Assembly (NCBI GenBank): GCA_045637425.1
Contig: JAZTZL010000010.1
Location: forward strand, 1 to 64,000
Direction of reading: 5' to 3'
Source of the DNA: CAJGBR01 sp045637425
GTDB lineage: Bacteria > Bacteroidota > Bacteroidia > Bacteroidales > Rikenellaceae
DNA length: 64,000 nucleotides
The position numbers and the translations under genes were made by a program. The first letter of the stretch is position 1. Each line of letters starts with the position of its first letter. Of the stretch, positions 8,624-17,584 are shown piece by piece. Below the pieces are notes generated by a model, which was not told the origin of the DNA, did no database searches, and saw only the letters and a list, made by a program, of their open reading frames with translations.

Positions 8624-10087
8624 ATGCTAAGATTCCTTTCTAAATATAAGAATATTCTATATCATTTGTTGGGGTGGACAGCTATTGTCCTCCTCAACTT
8701 TGTTATATATAAAAGCGATACGATTCGCAACTACGGCATCACGCAGTTCTCGAACTGGCTCGCCTCTATTTTCGTATTCTATATTACATTTTTTCTCATT
8801 ACTCCGAACCTGCTTTTCCGCAAACGAAGAGTCCTTTATGCAGTGTCGCTGACACTGACTCTGGTCGGAGTATTCACTGCAGCTCGTTACATTCAAATCA
8901 ATCTTTCGGAACGACAACCTCAATACTACTTAGGGCAAGGACTCGGTATGCAACGTCCCGGCCCCGTTTCGATACAACCCTCTTCGAGCAATTTAGATAC
9001 AGTCAAGATATTCCCATATACTTCACTTATTGATGTGAGGTATGATAATGACACACTGAATATTTTGACCATAACAGATACAATTAAAATTTATCCGCGT
9101 CAAAGTTTCATCACGAAACATCACTCGGATACTATGATGCTGACTAAAAATACCCGACAGACGGCTCTTACAATACGAGATGACACGCTCAATTTCTACC
9201 GAATGAAGGACAATCAATTCTTCATCGAAATGCACCCCGTAGACGCACGAGATACAGCACAATTGTTCTCATACAAGATGCAGAAGGCTCAGGGCGAGTA
9301 TGTCTATCGTCGAAATAATTTTAATCCGCTGCCACTGAGAACAAGACTCAGGGTACACCCCTACTACCCGTTTAGCGAGCGTAACCTCTCGTTCACATTG
9401 ATGTTGCTTATCTCAACATCTATCAGTACACTCATCAGCTTTATCAAGCGCTGGAAAGACGAAGAACAAAAAAATATAAAAGTCGAAAAAGAGAAAGTCG
9501 AAGCAGAATTAGCATACCTCAAACAACAGATTAACCCCCATTTTCTGTTCAATATTCTTAATTCAATCTACTCATTTACACTTGAATTCCCCACCCCTGC
9601 ATCTGATGCAATCTTGAAATTATCATCAATGCTGCGCTATATGTTGTACAGCACTGCACAGGAAAAGGTGAGTCTGCAAGAGGAGGTTACGGTTATTTCC
9701 GACTACATCGAGTTGCAGAAACTACGACTCAACGACCATACAAAAATCACGCTCTCAATCGTAGGGGATATAGATAAATTCAAAATCGAGCCAATGTTGT
9801 TGATTCCCATACTGGAAAATGCATTCAAATTCGGGGTAGACACAATAACCAATTCATTCATTAAGATTGACTTACGAGTATCTGAAGCGGGCATATTCCA
9901 CTTTGACGTAGTGAACAGTATCGTAATCAACAATAAGAAGTCGGATAAGAATTCGGGCATCGGCATCAAAAATATTCGCCGAAGATTAGACCTTATTTAC
10001 GGAAAAAACTATACCTTTGGAGTCTTGGAACAGAACGGTGTGTTCCGAGTAGTATTAAGTTTGAAACTTCAAAACATAACTCAATGA
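8624..10087 (+). CDS. LytS/YehU-type sensor histidine kinase with large extracytoplasmic loop
   Basis: 487 residues. Three N-terminal membrane segments (about 12-30, 47-64, 70-90), a roughly 160-residue hydrophilic region (about 91-254) and a fourth membrane segment (about 255-274) precede a short coiled coil and the His_kinase domain with QQINPHFLFNILNSI (phosphoacceptor H306). The C-terminal ATPase has the N-box-like PILENAFKFGV and glycine motif SGIGIKNIRRRL. Most such kinases have only short loops, so the inserted segment is a candidate sensor. The stop overlaps the start of the response regulator by 4 nt. Confidence 0.92.
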   Translation: MLRFLSKYKNILYHLLGWTAIVLLNFVIYKSDTIRNYGITQFSNWLASIFVFYITFFLITPNLLFRKRRVLYAVSLTLTLVGVFTAARYIQINLSERQPQYYLGQGLGMQRPGPVSIQPSSSNLDTVKIFPYTSLIDVRYDNDTLNILTITDTIKIYPRQSFITKHHSDTMMLTKNTRQTALTIRDDTLNFYRMKDNQFFIEMHPVDARDTAQLFSYKMQKAQGEYVYRRNNFNPLPLRTRLRVHPYYPFSERNLSFTLMLLISTSISTLISFIKRWKDEEQKNIKVEKEKVEAELAYLKQQINPHFLFNILNSIYSFTLEFPTPASDAILKLSSMLRYMLYSTAQEKVSLQEEVTVISDYIELQKLRLNDHTKITLSIVGDIDKFKIEPMLLIPILENAFKFGVDTITNSFIKIDLRVSEAGIFHFDVVNSIVINNKKSDKNSGIGIKNIRRRLDLIYGKNYTFGVLEQNGVFRVVLSLKLQNITQ

Positions 10088-10788
10088 GATGTCTGGCAGT
10101 AGATGATGAACCTTTGGCACTGACCGTAATACGCCAATTTTGTAAACGTACTCCGTTCCTGACGCTGGAATGGGAGGCACTGAGTGCAATTGAAGCAAAG
10201 AAAATAATCGAATCAAACCCCGTCGATTTGATATTCCTCGACATCAATATGCCAAATATGAACGGCTTAGAATTGATTCAGGAGTTGGAAGACAAACCGT
10301 TGGTAATCTTCACTACGGCATATCCCGAATTCGCTATTTCGGGCTATGAACTCGACGCGGTGGACTACCTGTTGAAACCATTCTCATTTGACCGATTCAC
10401 AAAGGCCGTAACAAAGGCGTCGGAATTGTACACACTCAGACAGAACTCCGTAGCTACTCAGCCGAGCGAGCCTAATTACTTGATGATTCGCGTCGAGTAT
10501 TCGACTGTCCGCATCGAAATTAATGAAATAGATTATATCGAGGGATTGAAGGATTATATCAAAATCTACACCCGCAACAACAAGAACTACGTTACGAAGA
10601 GCTCGATGAAGAACATCAGCGAACGACTACCCCAAAACTTCGTTCGTGCGCACAAATCATATATAGTGAATATGGAACGAGTATCCGCGCTGAAAAATAA
10701 TATGATTATTATCGGTCAGCAACAGATACCACTCGGAGCGTCTAATAAGAATGTAGTGCTTGAGCGTTTACAGAACAATCTACTTTAA
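10084..10788 (+). CDS. LytTR-family response regulator
   Basis: 234 residues: receiver domain with acidic pair D7-D8, phosphoacceptor D53 in FLDINMPNMNG, switch Thr in FTTAYPE and conserved Lys in LLKPFSFDRF, then a LytTR DNA-binding domain (about 135-232) with IEGLKDYIKIYT and FVRAHKSYIVN. ATGA overlap with the kinase shows a two-component pair. A likely target is its own operon with the upstream outer-membrane protein, but no LytTR operator repeats were identified. Its stop overlaps the convergent AraC gene by 9 nt. Confidence 0.94.
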   Translation: MRCLAVDDEPLALTVIRQFCKRTPFLTLEWEALSAIEAKKIIESNPVDLIFLDINMPNMNGLELIQELEDKPLVIFTTAYPEFAISGYELDAVDYLLKPFSFDRFTKAVTKASELYTLRQNSVATQPSEPNYLMIRVEYSTVRIEINEIDYIEGLKDYIKIYTRNNKNYVTKSSMKNISERLPQNFVRAHKSYIVNMERVSALKNNMIIIGQQQIPLGASNKNVVLERLQNNLL

Positions 10789-11664
10789 CTTCTTGTTGCG
10801 GTAGTCGCGGGGTGTGATTCCAACGACACGCTTGAAATATTGTCCGAAGAAGGTTGCCGTAGCGAAATTCAACTCTATGGCAATCTCGCTTATTGACATC
10901 GTAGTGTTTTTAAGCAAGGTCTTGGCATTGCTGGCTACAGACTGCTCAATCCACGAGTGGACTCCGCGACCCGACACGTTCTTGATAATCGTAGTCAGAT
11001 ACTTAGGACAGATGCACAATTGGTCTGCATAGAAACTGACCGAGCGCTCACGTCTCGAGTGTTGAGACAACAATATCATAAACTTCTTGAATATATCGCT
11101 ATATCTGCTATTGTCGCGTTTATCGCTAATCTGCAAGCGGTTCTTTGTATAGATGGCAAATACTTCAAAAATGAATGCTACGAATAATATGCCTGTAATT
11201 TCGTTTTTGAAGGCGTGTGACTGACGCGCGTGCTTAGCGCAAATCAAATCAAACATTTCGACCAGAGTCTGCTGCTGTTGGCGGTCGATTGTCACCATCG
11301 GATTATCCTTTATATGCAGCAAATCAAGCAACATCGACTGCGAAGTCGGAGTACTAAGTTCATTTAGATAGTTTCTATTTACGGCAATTCCTATGCCGCT
11401 GAAATCGGCACTAATATCAATATGTTTGACGATAGTCGATGGGAAAATAGTCATCAGTTTACCCGCCTCGAGTCGATACAACTCATTGTTAAGTTCTACC
11501 TCTGCCCAGCCCTTCTGACAAATGACATAACCTAAAAGTTCAGATACGAAAACTCCCTTCTCTTCACACGACCTCTTTGCCGAGTAGTCAATTTCAAAAC
11601 AGTGTAAAAACGAATCGTAACCGTCAAGCGTAAGTTTATTAAAGTTAAACATATTCGTATCCAT
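10780..11664 (-). CDS. AraC-family transcriptional regulator
   Basis: About 294 residues from the ATG at 11664 (an upstream in-frame TTG at 11673 is less likely). An N-terminal cupin-like ligand domain (about 1-180; CQKGWAEVELNNELYRLEAG) is followed by two helix-turn-helix motifs (about 200-294) with FYADQLCICPKYLTTIIK and ISEIAIELNFATATFFGQYFKRV, the second being the AraC signature ending in GITPRDYR. Cytoplasmic DNA-binding activator or repressor; inducer and targets unknown. It is transcribed towards the LytTR gene. The 279-nt gap to efp holds only the efp terminator and AT-rich sequence. Confidence 0.93.
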   Translation of the reverse strand: MDTNMFNFNKLTLDGYDSFLHCFEIDYSAKRSCEEKGVFVSELLGYVICQKGWAEVELNNELYRLEAGKLMTIFPSTIVKHIDISADFSGIGIAVNRNYLNELSTPTSQSMLLDLLHIKDNPMVTIDRQQQQTLVEMFDLICAKHARQSHAFKNEITGILFVAFIFEVFAIYTKNRLQISDKRDNSRYSDIFKKFMILLSQHSRRERSVSFYADQLCICPKYLTTIIKNVSGRGVHSWIEQSVASNAKTLLKNTTMSISEIAIELNFATATFFGQYFKRVVGITPRDYRNKKLK

Positions 11665-11890
11665 CAAGTACAATCTAAATTATTTTCGATTGCAAAGAAA
11701 ATACATTTATTAATCAATGTCAATATGGTGGCTAAATTTCGTGCCGAACTCAACATAATTTTTAACGTTTTGAACATTTTATTAGCCCTACAGCGTCATC
11801 AAATAAACATTAGCAGTAAAATTTGACACTACAAAACAAACGATTTCACACATCGAAAGTATCAGATTTTACGAATTCCTAGAAAACAAA

Positions 11891-11921
11891 ACACCCTCGT
11901 CACCAATCGTGACAAGGGTGT
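11891..11921 (-). terminator. Intrinsic terminator of efp
   Basis: Read on the minus strand, ACACCCTTGTCAC / GTGACGAGGGTGT pairs over 13 positions (one G-U) around a 5-nt loop and is followed by TTTGTTTTCT. It starts about 22 nt after the efp stop. Confidence 0.85.
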
Positions 11922-11943
11922 ATTTGTTACCGAGAATTTTATA

Positions 11944-12510
11944 CTATTTAATTCTTTCGTAGTATTCTCTTGTACGAGCATCAACGCGGATACGCTCACC
12001 TGTTTGAATGAACAGCGGCACCTTAATCGTAGCACCTGTTTCAATTGTAGCAGGTTTCAAAGAGTTTGTCGATGCAGTATCACCCTTAACGCCCGGTTCG
12101 GTGTAAGTGATAGTAGTTTCGATGATTGGAGGAAGTTCTGCTGAAAGAACCATATCTTTTTCAGTATGGAACATAACTTCAACAATTTGACCTTCAGCCA
12201 TCAAGTCTGCATTTTCAATCAAATTCTTATCGATAGAGATTTGTTCGAAAGTTTCTTGGTGCATAAATTGACAACCCATATCATCTTCATAGAGGTATTG
12301 ATATGGACGACGTTCCACTCTCACCGGTTCGATACGCTCACCGGCAGAAAAAGTGTTGTCAATAGTACGACCATTTTCGAGATTTTTAAGTTTTGTTCTC
12401 ACGAACGCAGGGCCTTTGCCTGGTTTAACGTGCTGGAATTCAACAACACAGAAAGTTTTTCCGTTGAATTCGATGCACATACCGTTTTTCAAATCTGCAG
12501 TAGTTGCCAT
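11944..12510 (-). CDS. efp: Translation elongation factor P
   Basis: 188 residues, full length for EF-P, which relieves ribosome stalling at polyproline stretches by entering the E site. The KOW-like N-terminal domain carries the modification loop VKPGKGPAF with K32 at the tip; lysine here is the type used by EpmA-like or unmodified EF-P rather than the arginine of rhamnosylated forms. The two OB domains follow, with RVDARTREYYER at the end matching the family signature. It lies downstream of the SGNH genes but has an 88-nt leader with a plausible promoter of its own (TTTG, 20 nt, AAATTTG) and its own terminator. Confidence 0.97.
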   Translation of the reverse strand: MATTADLKNGMCIEFNGKTFCVVEFQHVKPGKGPAFVRTKLKNLENGRTIDNTFSAGERIEPVRVERRPYQYLYEDDMGCQFMHQETFEQISIDKNLIENADLMAEGQIVEVMFHTEKDMVLSAELPPIIETTITYTEPGVKGDTASTNSLKPATIETGATIKVPLFIQTGERIRVDARTREYYERIK

Positions 12511-12598
12511 AATCTTCTAAATTTTGACGCAAATTTCGTATTTTTTTTCTATTATTCAAAACATTTTTTCAGCATATACGCCATAATGCTCGAAATTT

Positions 12599-13831
12599 TT
12601 ATTCCACGTCTCGAGTCAGCGCTGCAAAAAGCAATTCTGCCTGAAGTCGATATCCCTCTACCGTAAGGTGAATTCGGTCTTTCTGCATCAATCCTCTTGC
12701 ACTCCACGCCTTTGCAGCTCCAGCTCCTCCGCAGATGTCATACCAATTCCAGACGGCATACCCTAGTTCATCAGCGTGCGACATCAGTATCTGCGACGCC
12801 AATAGGGCATTCTTATTTACCGTGTATCTACCGCGACTGCGGCGACAATTCTCCATCGGCGTAGTAAACATTATGGCTACATCTGGCATAGCACTGCGGA
12901 TTGCTGCGACCATTCGTGATATCTGACCATAGAAATATTCTGCTCCGAAATTTTTTCCGAACGACTCATTAGTCCCCAGAGAGACGATTACAAGATTTGG
13001 TGCGAGATGTTTCGCCGCTGCCACAATCTCGGGGTTGTTATTGTAGTGTTCCATTGCTGCGCCTATTACACCAACTGCGTGGTAGAGCACCCCGCTATTG
13101 CCTCTCTCCAGCGACATTCCATAGTATATCGGTCTACGGAATCCCTCAACCGTGCGCCCCTTTAGCATCACACTATTGACCGTATTTCGTAATGCCACTG
13201 TAACAACATCTGCCGACGAATCGGGACAGCAAATCTCAGCAGCCAACGAATCGGCAACCTCTAGTCGTGGAGCCTCCGAATGACAGATAACCTTTACTCG
13301 GTCAAATGAATCCGCACTGCTTACACTGAATGAAATAACCGAAGAACTGCTCTTGAATTCGTATCCACCTACACCGAACTCTATTCCAGAGGATTTCGAT
13401 TGTGTAAGTTTCGCACTCGCCCACATCTGCGGAGATGTTATCGAGTAATCCCCCTTCGACGAGATTGAACTATTGCCGAATGGCAACACAAATCCGCGTC
13501 CTGCCGAGCCAAATTTCTTCTGCAGCAACTCACGAAAACGGTCGCTCCAAAAACCCGACGCAACGTGCGAATCACCTATATGCAACAATGAAAAACGATC
13601 ACCACTAATTGACTCTTGCAATTCCTTTCTGACACGAATCAATATCCCATTGGGATCATAAATCTGATTTACAGAGTCCAAACGCAGCAACTCTGCGGAC
13701 TTCAGACACCTCCGAATCAATACGCTATCACGTTCATCTATAGAAAAAGGCGACTCCGCACGGGCTGCAATCCAACTGACTACGGCCAATGAGGTGAATA
13801 CAAACAATGCTATTAATCCGACTCTGTTCAT
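12599..13831 (-). CDS. SGNH/GDSL hydrolase family protein (second of a pair)
   Basis: 410 residues with an N-terminal signal peptide or anchor (GLIALFVFTSLAVVSWI). SGNH blocks are visible: IGDSHV (nucleophile Ser, near 85), VGVIGA (Gly block), SLGTNES (Asn block) and DRIHLTVEGY (catalytic Asp/His). Such exported esterases act in acylation or deacylation of polysaccharide or peptidoglycan. The start overlaps the stop of the upstream SGNH gene by 4 nt, so both are probably made together. Pairs like this in Bacteroidota are often next to an MBOAT O-acyltransferase; none is present here. Substrate unknown. Confidence 0.85.
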   Translation of the reverse strand: MNRVGLIALFVFTSLAVVSWIAARAESPFSIDERDSVLIRRCLKSAELLRLDSVNQIYDPNGILIRVRKELQESISGDRFSLLHIGDSHVASGFWSDRFRELLQKKFGSAGRGFVLPFGNSSISSKGDYSITSPQMWASAKLTQSKSSGIEFGVGGYEFKSSSSVISFSVSSADSFDRVKVICHSEAPRLEVADSLAAEICCPDSSADVVTVALRNTVNSVMLKGRTVEGFRRPIYYGMSLERGNSGVLYHAVGVIGAAMEHYNNNPEIVAAAKHLAPNLVIVSLGTNESFGKNFGAEYFYGQISRMVAAIRSAMPDVAIMFTTPMENCRRSRGRYTVNKNALLASQILMSHADELGYAVWNWYDICGGAGAAKAWSARGLMQKDRIHLTVEGYRLQAELLFAALTRDVE

Positions 13832-15408
13832 CGCACCACTACAACATTTTGCGATGAATCAACCTCAACCGAATCCTTTTTCACATCTGTTTGATATCTA
13901 TTCTGTTTCTCCCACAACAGCGCATTGACAAATGCCTTGGCAATGTATTTTCCTCCGCTGTAATTTATGTGTGCGTAGTCCTTTGCTCCCCAGCCTCGTG
14001 CTACGAATTCGGACATCGAATTCTCGCCCCCCATTGCTCGGAATGTATCCCAAAACATCGAACCCGTCTTTTCCGCAACCTGACGCTGTGATGTAATCAT
14101 ACTCTGAATTGAACTGATTGACGAGAATTTACCCTCCTTGCGAACATTGCGGTCCGGGACTCCCATAATCAATATCTGAGTCTGAGGGAAACTGCGTTTA
14201 ATATGCTCGACAACCAAGGTCATCTTGCGACAATAGTTATCATAGCTTTTCTGCTCTTCGGACAAAACATTCAGACCATACTGCAATATGATAAGGTCGA
14301 TGTTTACAATCTCACTCATTTTTCTATTAATCTCGCTATTCGACGCCAGAATCTGCACGCCTGAACTACCCCTGAGCGAGTAATTGTCGATCGAAATACC
14401 ATTCGATTCCTCAAGATATACTCCATAGCAGATAAAGCCATCTACATTCTTGAACGAATACTTGATGGACTCAATATCGTTACGCACCTCTATCTGTTGA
14501 ATATCGCTACCTGGTTCGGGTTTGAAACTGCGCACAATCGTATCATTTACAGTAATTGTAATCTCTGTAGAATCACGATTAGTAAAGAGCAGTCGCGCAG
14601 TAGAAAATCTCTTTAAGTGACGTTTGTGTTTAACTCCAGAGAATTTTACAGAAGCACCCTCCTGCGGGATAAACAATTTACCAGTCATCGGGAAACTGCG
14701 CTTAAGCAACGAATCGGCACTATTGGCATTTATGATGCTCGCAGTCCTTACTCCATCGATATCGTGCTTGATACTCATTCTCATCGCAGCCACTTGCGAG
14801 TGCAGCGGCATATAGCCTACCCCACCGCCACCGAAGATATCCTGCAATCTTTCTCTGATGTCAATCGTAAAAATATCGCCCTCGATGAACGAGTCGCCAA
14901 GAACTGCAATTCGGACAGGGCGCTTCATTGATTCACCTTTTTCGATATAGTCGAACAACGACTGCAGAGCTCGCCCCTCTGCCGAGTAGTCCTCAATCGG
15001 CACTAATACACTATCCGGCAACTCTATTCTGATTGGATCTGCAGCTTCCTGCGGCTCACCGAGCGTATCCCTCTTGAGAGAATCGCCCGAGCTCCACACA
15101 ATCGGCATCGTCTGCTTATTTTCCACCTTGTTTTTAGTGTCTACAATTGTGCTGTCTACGACAGACTGCGGCTCGCCCAAAATCTTATCTTGTAACAGAT
15201 ATGATGTATCCACCTTTTCAACGCTCTGCTTTGACGAGTCTGCCGACGGGGTGTAAATATCCGACAGTATATTCGCCCGACGGAAATCAAATCCACCCAC
15301 ACTAAACTCAGGAATAAGTATTAACAGCAGCAACACAGCAGTAACCGTAGCTGTAAACAACACTATAATCGGAATATAATTTTTATTTTGGGGATTCTCC
15401 ATAAACAT
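13828..15408 (-). CDS. SGNH/GDSL hydrolase family protein (first of a pair)
   Basis: 526 residues. One N-terminal membrane segment (about 12-32, VLFTATVTAVLLLLILI) anchors a Ser/Asp-rich linker (about 45-150) before the SGNH domain. The blocks are VLGDSFIEG (Ser), GSSGVQIL (Gly), QYGLN in place of the usual GTNE-type block, and DYAHINYSGG (Asp/His). The altered third block is shared by envelope-acylation SGNH proteins in general terms and may narrow specificity. It follows rnhB with a 5-nt gap and overlaps the second SGNH gene. An extracytoplasmic acetyl-transfer or esterase role is inferred, not shown. Confidence 0.82.
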   Translation of the reverse strand: MFMENPQNKNYIPIIVLFTATVTAVLLLLILIPEFSVGGFDFRRANILSDIYTPSADSSKQSVEKVDTSYLLQDKILGEPQSVVDSTIVDTKNKVENKQTMPIVWSSGDSLKRDTLGEPQEAADPIRIELPDSVLVPIEDYSAEGRALQSLFDYIEKGESMKRPVRIAVLGDSFIEGDIFTIDIRERLQDIFGGGGVGYMPLHSQVAAMRMSIKHDIDGVRTASIINANSADSLLKRSFPMTGKLFIPQEGASVKFSGVKHKRHLKRFSTARLLFTNRDSTEITITVNDTIVRSFKPEPGSDIQQIEVRNDIESIKYSFKNVDGFICYGVYLEESNGISIDNYSLRGSSGVQILASNSEINRKMSEIVNIDLIILQYGLNVLSEEQKSYDNYCRKMTLVVEHIKRSFPQTQILIMGVPDRNVRKEGKFSSISSIQSMITSQRQVAEKTGSMFWDTFRAMGGENSMSEFVARGWGAKDYAHINYSGGKYIAKAFVNALLWEKQNRYQTDVKKDSVEVDSSQNVVVVR

Positions 15409-15413
15409 TAAAC

Positions 15414-16013
15414 TCAGAACAACTCAAGTTGATGCTCCTTCAGATGGAACGTTTTTCTGTGCAGCGGTGTCAGTCCGAACTGCTCCACAGCCTTGCGATG
15501 CTTCGCAGTCGGGTAACCCTTATTCTCTGCCCAGCCATACTCGGGATATTGCACGGCAAGTTCCTCGATATATTGGTCTCGGTGAGTCTTCGCCAATATT
15601 GATGCAGCAGCAATCGGTGCCAATCGACCATCGCCCTTCACGAAACACTCAAATGGAATATCTACAATCGACGGATAAAAACGATTGCCGTCAATCAACA
15701 GAAATTCGGGTGTAACTGAGAGGGCTGCCACTGCTCGATTCATTGCCAAAAACGATGCCCTAAGGATATTCATCGCGTCAATCTCCTCGGCCGTAGCCGT
15801 AGCAACGCTCCACGCAATAGCCTCACGTTCAACAACCTCTCGCAGCTGCTCACGCTGACGCGCCGTCAGTTTCTTCGAATCGTTCAGCATCGGGTGGTGG
15901 AAATCCTTTGGCAACACAACCGCAGCAGCAAAGACGGCTCCAGCCAGACAACCTCGCCCAGCTTCATCACAACCGGCTTCGATTAACTCCTTTTTGTAAT
16001 AGGGTTCCAACAT
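15414..16013 (-). CDS. rnhB: Ribonuclease HII
   Basis: 199 residues, normal length. RNase HII cleaves the RNA strand of RNA-DNA hybrids and single ribonucleotides in DNA. The catalytic DEAGRG motif is at D16-E17, the second metal ligand region is LLIDGNRF, and VKGDGRLAPIAAASILAKTHRD is the typical conserved stretch. It is the fourth gene of the minus-strand run lysE-cmk-ispH-rnhB, 8 nt after ispH. Confidence 0.97.
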   Translation of the reverse strand: MLEPYYKKELIEAGCDEAGRGCLAGAVFAAAVVLPKDFHHPMLNDSKKLTARQREQLREVVEREAIAWSVATATAEEIDAMNILRASFLAMNRAVAALSVTPEFLLIDGNRFYPSIVDIPFECFVKGDGRLAPIAAASILAKTHRDQYIEELAVQYPEYGWAENKGYPTAKHRKAVEQFGLTPLHRKTFHLKEHQLELF

Positions 16014-16021
16014 CTATATAA

Positions 16022-16876
16022 TCAAAATTTTTCAATTTCGCGAGCAACCTGCTCCATCAACCAAAACGGCGTAGAGGTTGCACCACAGACTCCAACCGAA
16101 TTTACTCCGTTGAAAAGTTCGCTGTTCAACTGCGCAGGCTCCTCAATCAGAACGGTTCGTGGATTAGCCCGCAAACAACAATTATATAAAACCTTACCGT
16201 TCGAGCTTTTGGCTCCTGCAACAAAGACTATGACATCGTGGCGTTTTGCAAACTCAGCCAGATGAGGCTCACGATTGGCTACGTTTCGACAAATCGTATC
16301 GTGAATTTCAGGCAATACTTCGCACTTTTGTTCGAGTATCTCACGCACCTGACCAAAAAGTTCCAATGACTGGGTAGTCTGCGACAAAAATATAACAGGC
16401 TTGCTGTAATCAACATTTTCTAAATCCTCGATTTTCTCCACTACGACAACCTTGCCTGCAACTTGTCCCACGAGCCCTACGACTTCGGCGTGTCCCTTCT
16501 TTCCGAGAATCACAACCTGACCACCTGCCTCACGCATCTTAACATCAGCCTCGCGCACCATCTTCTGCAATCGCGCTACAACAGGACACGTCGCATCAGT
16601 CAATGTTACACCACACTCTTCGGCGCGTCTGTATGTCGAGGGCGGCTCGCCGTGAGCACGAATCAGCAAATGTTCGCCACGCAGACTATCATTGAGTTGC
16701 TCGACATCTATCGTTTCGAGGCCCAACTTTCTCAATCGCTCGACTTCAACCCTATTGTGTACTATATCGCCCAACGACCATACTCTATTAGAATCTTTCA
16801 ATGCCTGCTCGGCCATTTCGATAGCCCGTACAACTCCGAAACAGAATCCAGACCTTGAATCAATCTCTACTCTCAT
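16022..16876 (-). CDS. ispH: 4-hydroxy-3-methylbut-2-enyl diphosphate reductase
   Basis: 284 residues. Last enzyme of the MEP isoprenoid pathway, converting HMBPP to IPP and DMAPP with an iron-sulfur cluster. The three cluster cysteines are present: C12 (GFCFGV), C97 (DATCPVV) and C196 (DTICRNVANRE), with substrate histidines in IVHNRVEV and IRAHGEPP. Its start overlaps the cmk stop by 4 nt, a coupling seen in many Bacteroidota genomes. Confidence 0.97.
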   Translation of the reverse strand: MRVEIDSRSGFCFGVVRAIEMAEQALKDSNRVWSLGDIVHNRVEVERLRKLGLETIDVEQLNDSLRGEHLLIRAHGEPPSTYRRAEECGVTLTDATCPVVARLQKMVREADVKMREAGGQVVILGKKGHAEVVGLVGQVAGKVVVVEKIEDLENVDYSKPVIFLSQTTQSLELFGQVREILEQKCEVLPEIHDTICRNVANREPHLAEFAKRHDVIVFVAGAKSSNGKVLYNCCLRANPRTVLIEEPAQLNSELFNGVNSVGVCGATSTPFWLMEQVAREIEKF

Positions 16877-17559
16877 AACCCCAGACTAGCTATTTTTTGC
16901 TCGAACCAACGCAGTTCATCTTCGATTGTCATATCCGAATTATCCAAAACAACTGCATCTGCAGCCTGTCTCAGAGGACTCTCCTTGCGAGTCTGATCCT
17001 GCAGGTCGCGTTCCGCCAAATTGCGTTCAATCTCCTCAATCGAGACCTTTTCGCCTTTGGCCTCCAACTCTGCATAACGACGCTGGGCTCGAATCTGCGG
17101 AGCCGCAGTCATAAATATCTTCAACTCTGCATCAGGAAATACCGTAGTACCAATATCCCTACCGTCCATTACAATACCCTTTCTGACACCCATCTCGCGC
17201 TGAATCGTAGTCAGATAGCGGCGCACCTCTCCAATCGAACTCACTCGACTGACCATACTGCTGACCTGCATCGTACGAATTTCAGACTCAACATTGCGAC
17301 CATTGAGATAGAGATCGCTCGCCTGACGCTCGGGGTTGAATACAAATTCAAGTTTTATATCTTTCAGCCGTTCTACCAGCCTTTGAACATCAATTTCTCC
17401 ATCAACAATGAGTCTCTGTTCAATTCCATAGAGAGTTACGCCACGATACATCGCACCGGTATCTATAAAGACATAACCCATTCGAGCTGCAACCCGTTTG
17501 GCAAATGTACTCTTGCCACACGAAGAGAACCCATCTATTGCTATTACTATTTTTTTCAT
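16873..17559 (-). CDS. cmk: Cytidylate kinase
   Basis: 228 residues. Phosphorylates CMP/dCMP to the diphosphate. Walker A is GFSSCGKST near residue 10; IDTGAMYRGVTLY and VMDGRDIGTTVFPDAELKIF are the characteristic CMP-binding stretches; the Arg-rich lid region QIRAQRRYAEL follows. It sits 25 nt after the LysE-family gene and overlaps ispH by 4 nt. Confidence 0.97.
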   Translation of the reverse strand: MKKIVIAIDGFSSCGKSTFAKRVAARMGYVFIDTGAMYRGVTLYGIEQRLIVDGEIDVQRLVERLKDIKLEFVFNPERQASDLYLNGRNVESEIRTMQVSSMVSRVSSIGEVRRYLTTIQREMGVRKGIVMDGRDIGTTVFPDAELKIFMTAAPQIRAQRRYAELEAKGEKVSIEEIERNLAERDLQDQTRKESPLRQAADAVVLDNSDMTIEDELRWFEQKIASLGL

Positions 17560-17584
17560 CTTGTCGAATTGAATCTACGAAATA

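Noticed and set aside
5630..10788. SusC/SusD-type polysaccharide utilisation locus
   Set aside because: No SusD-like lipoprotein or glycosidase follows the outer-membrane protein; the regulators are LytS/LytTR rather than a hybrid two-component system or ECF/anti-sigma pair.
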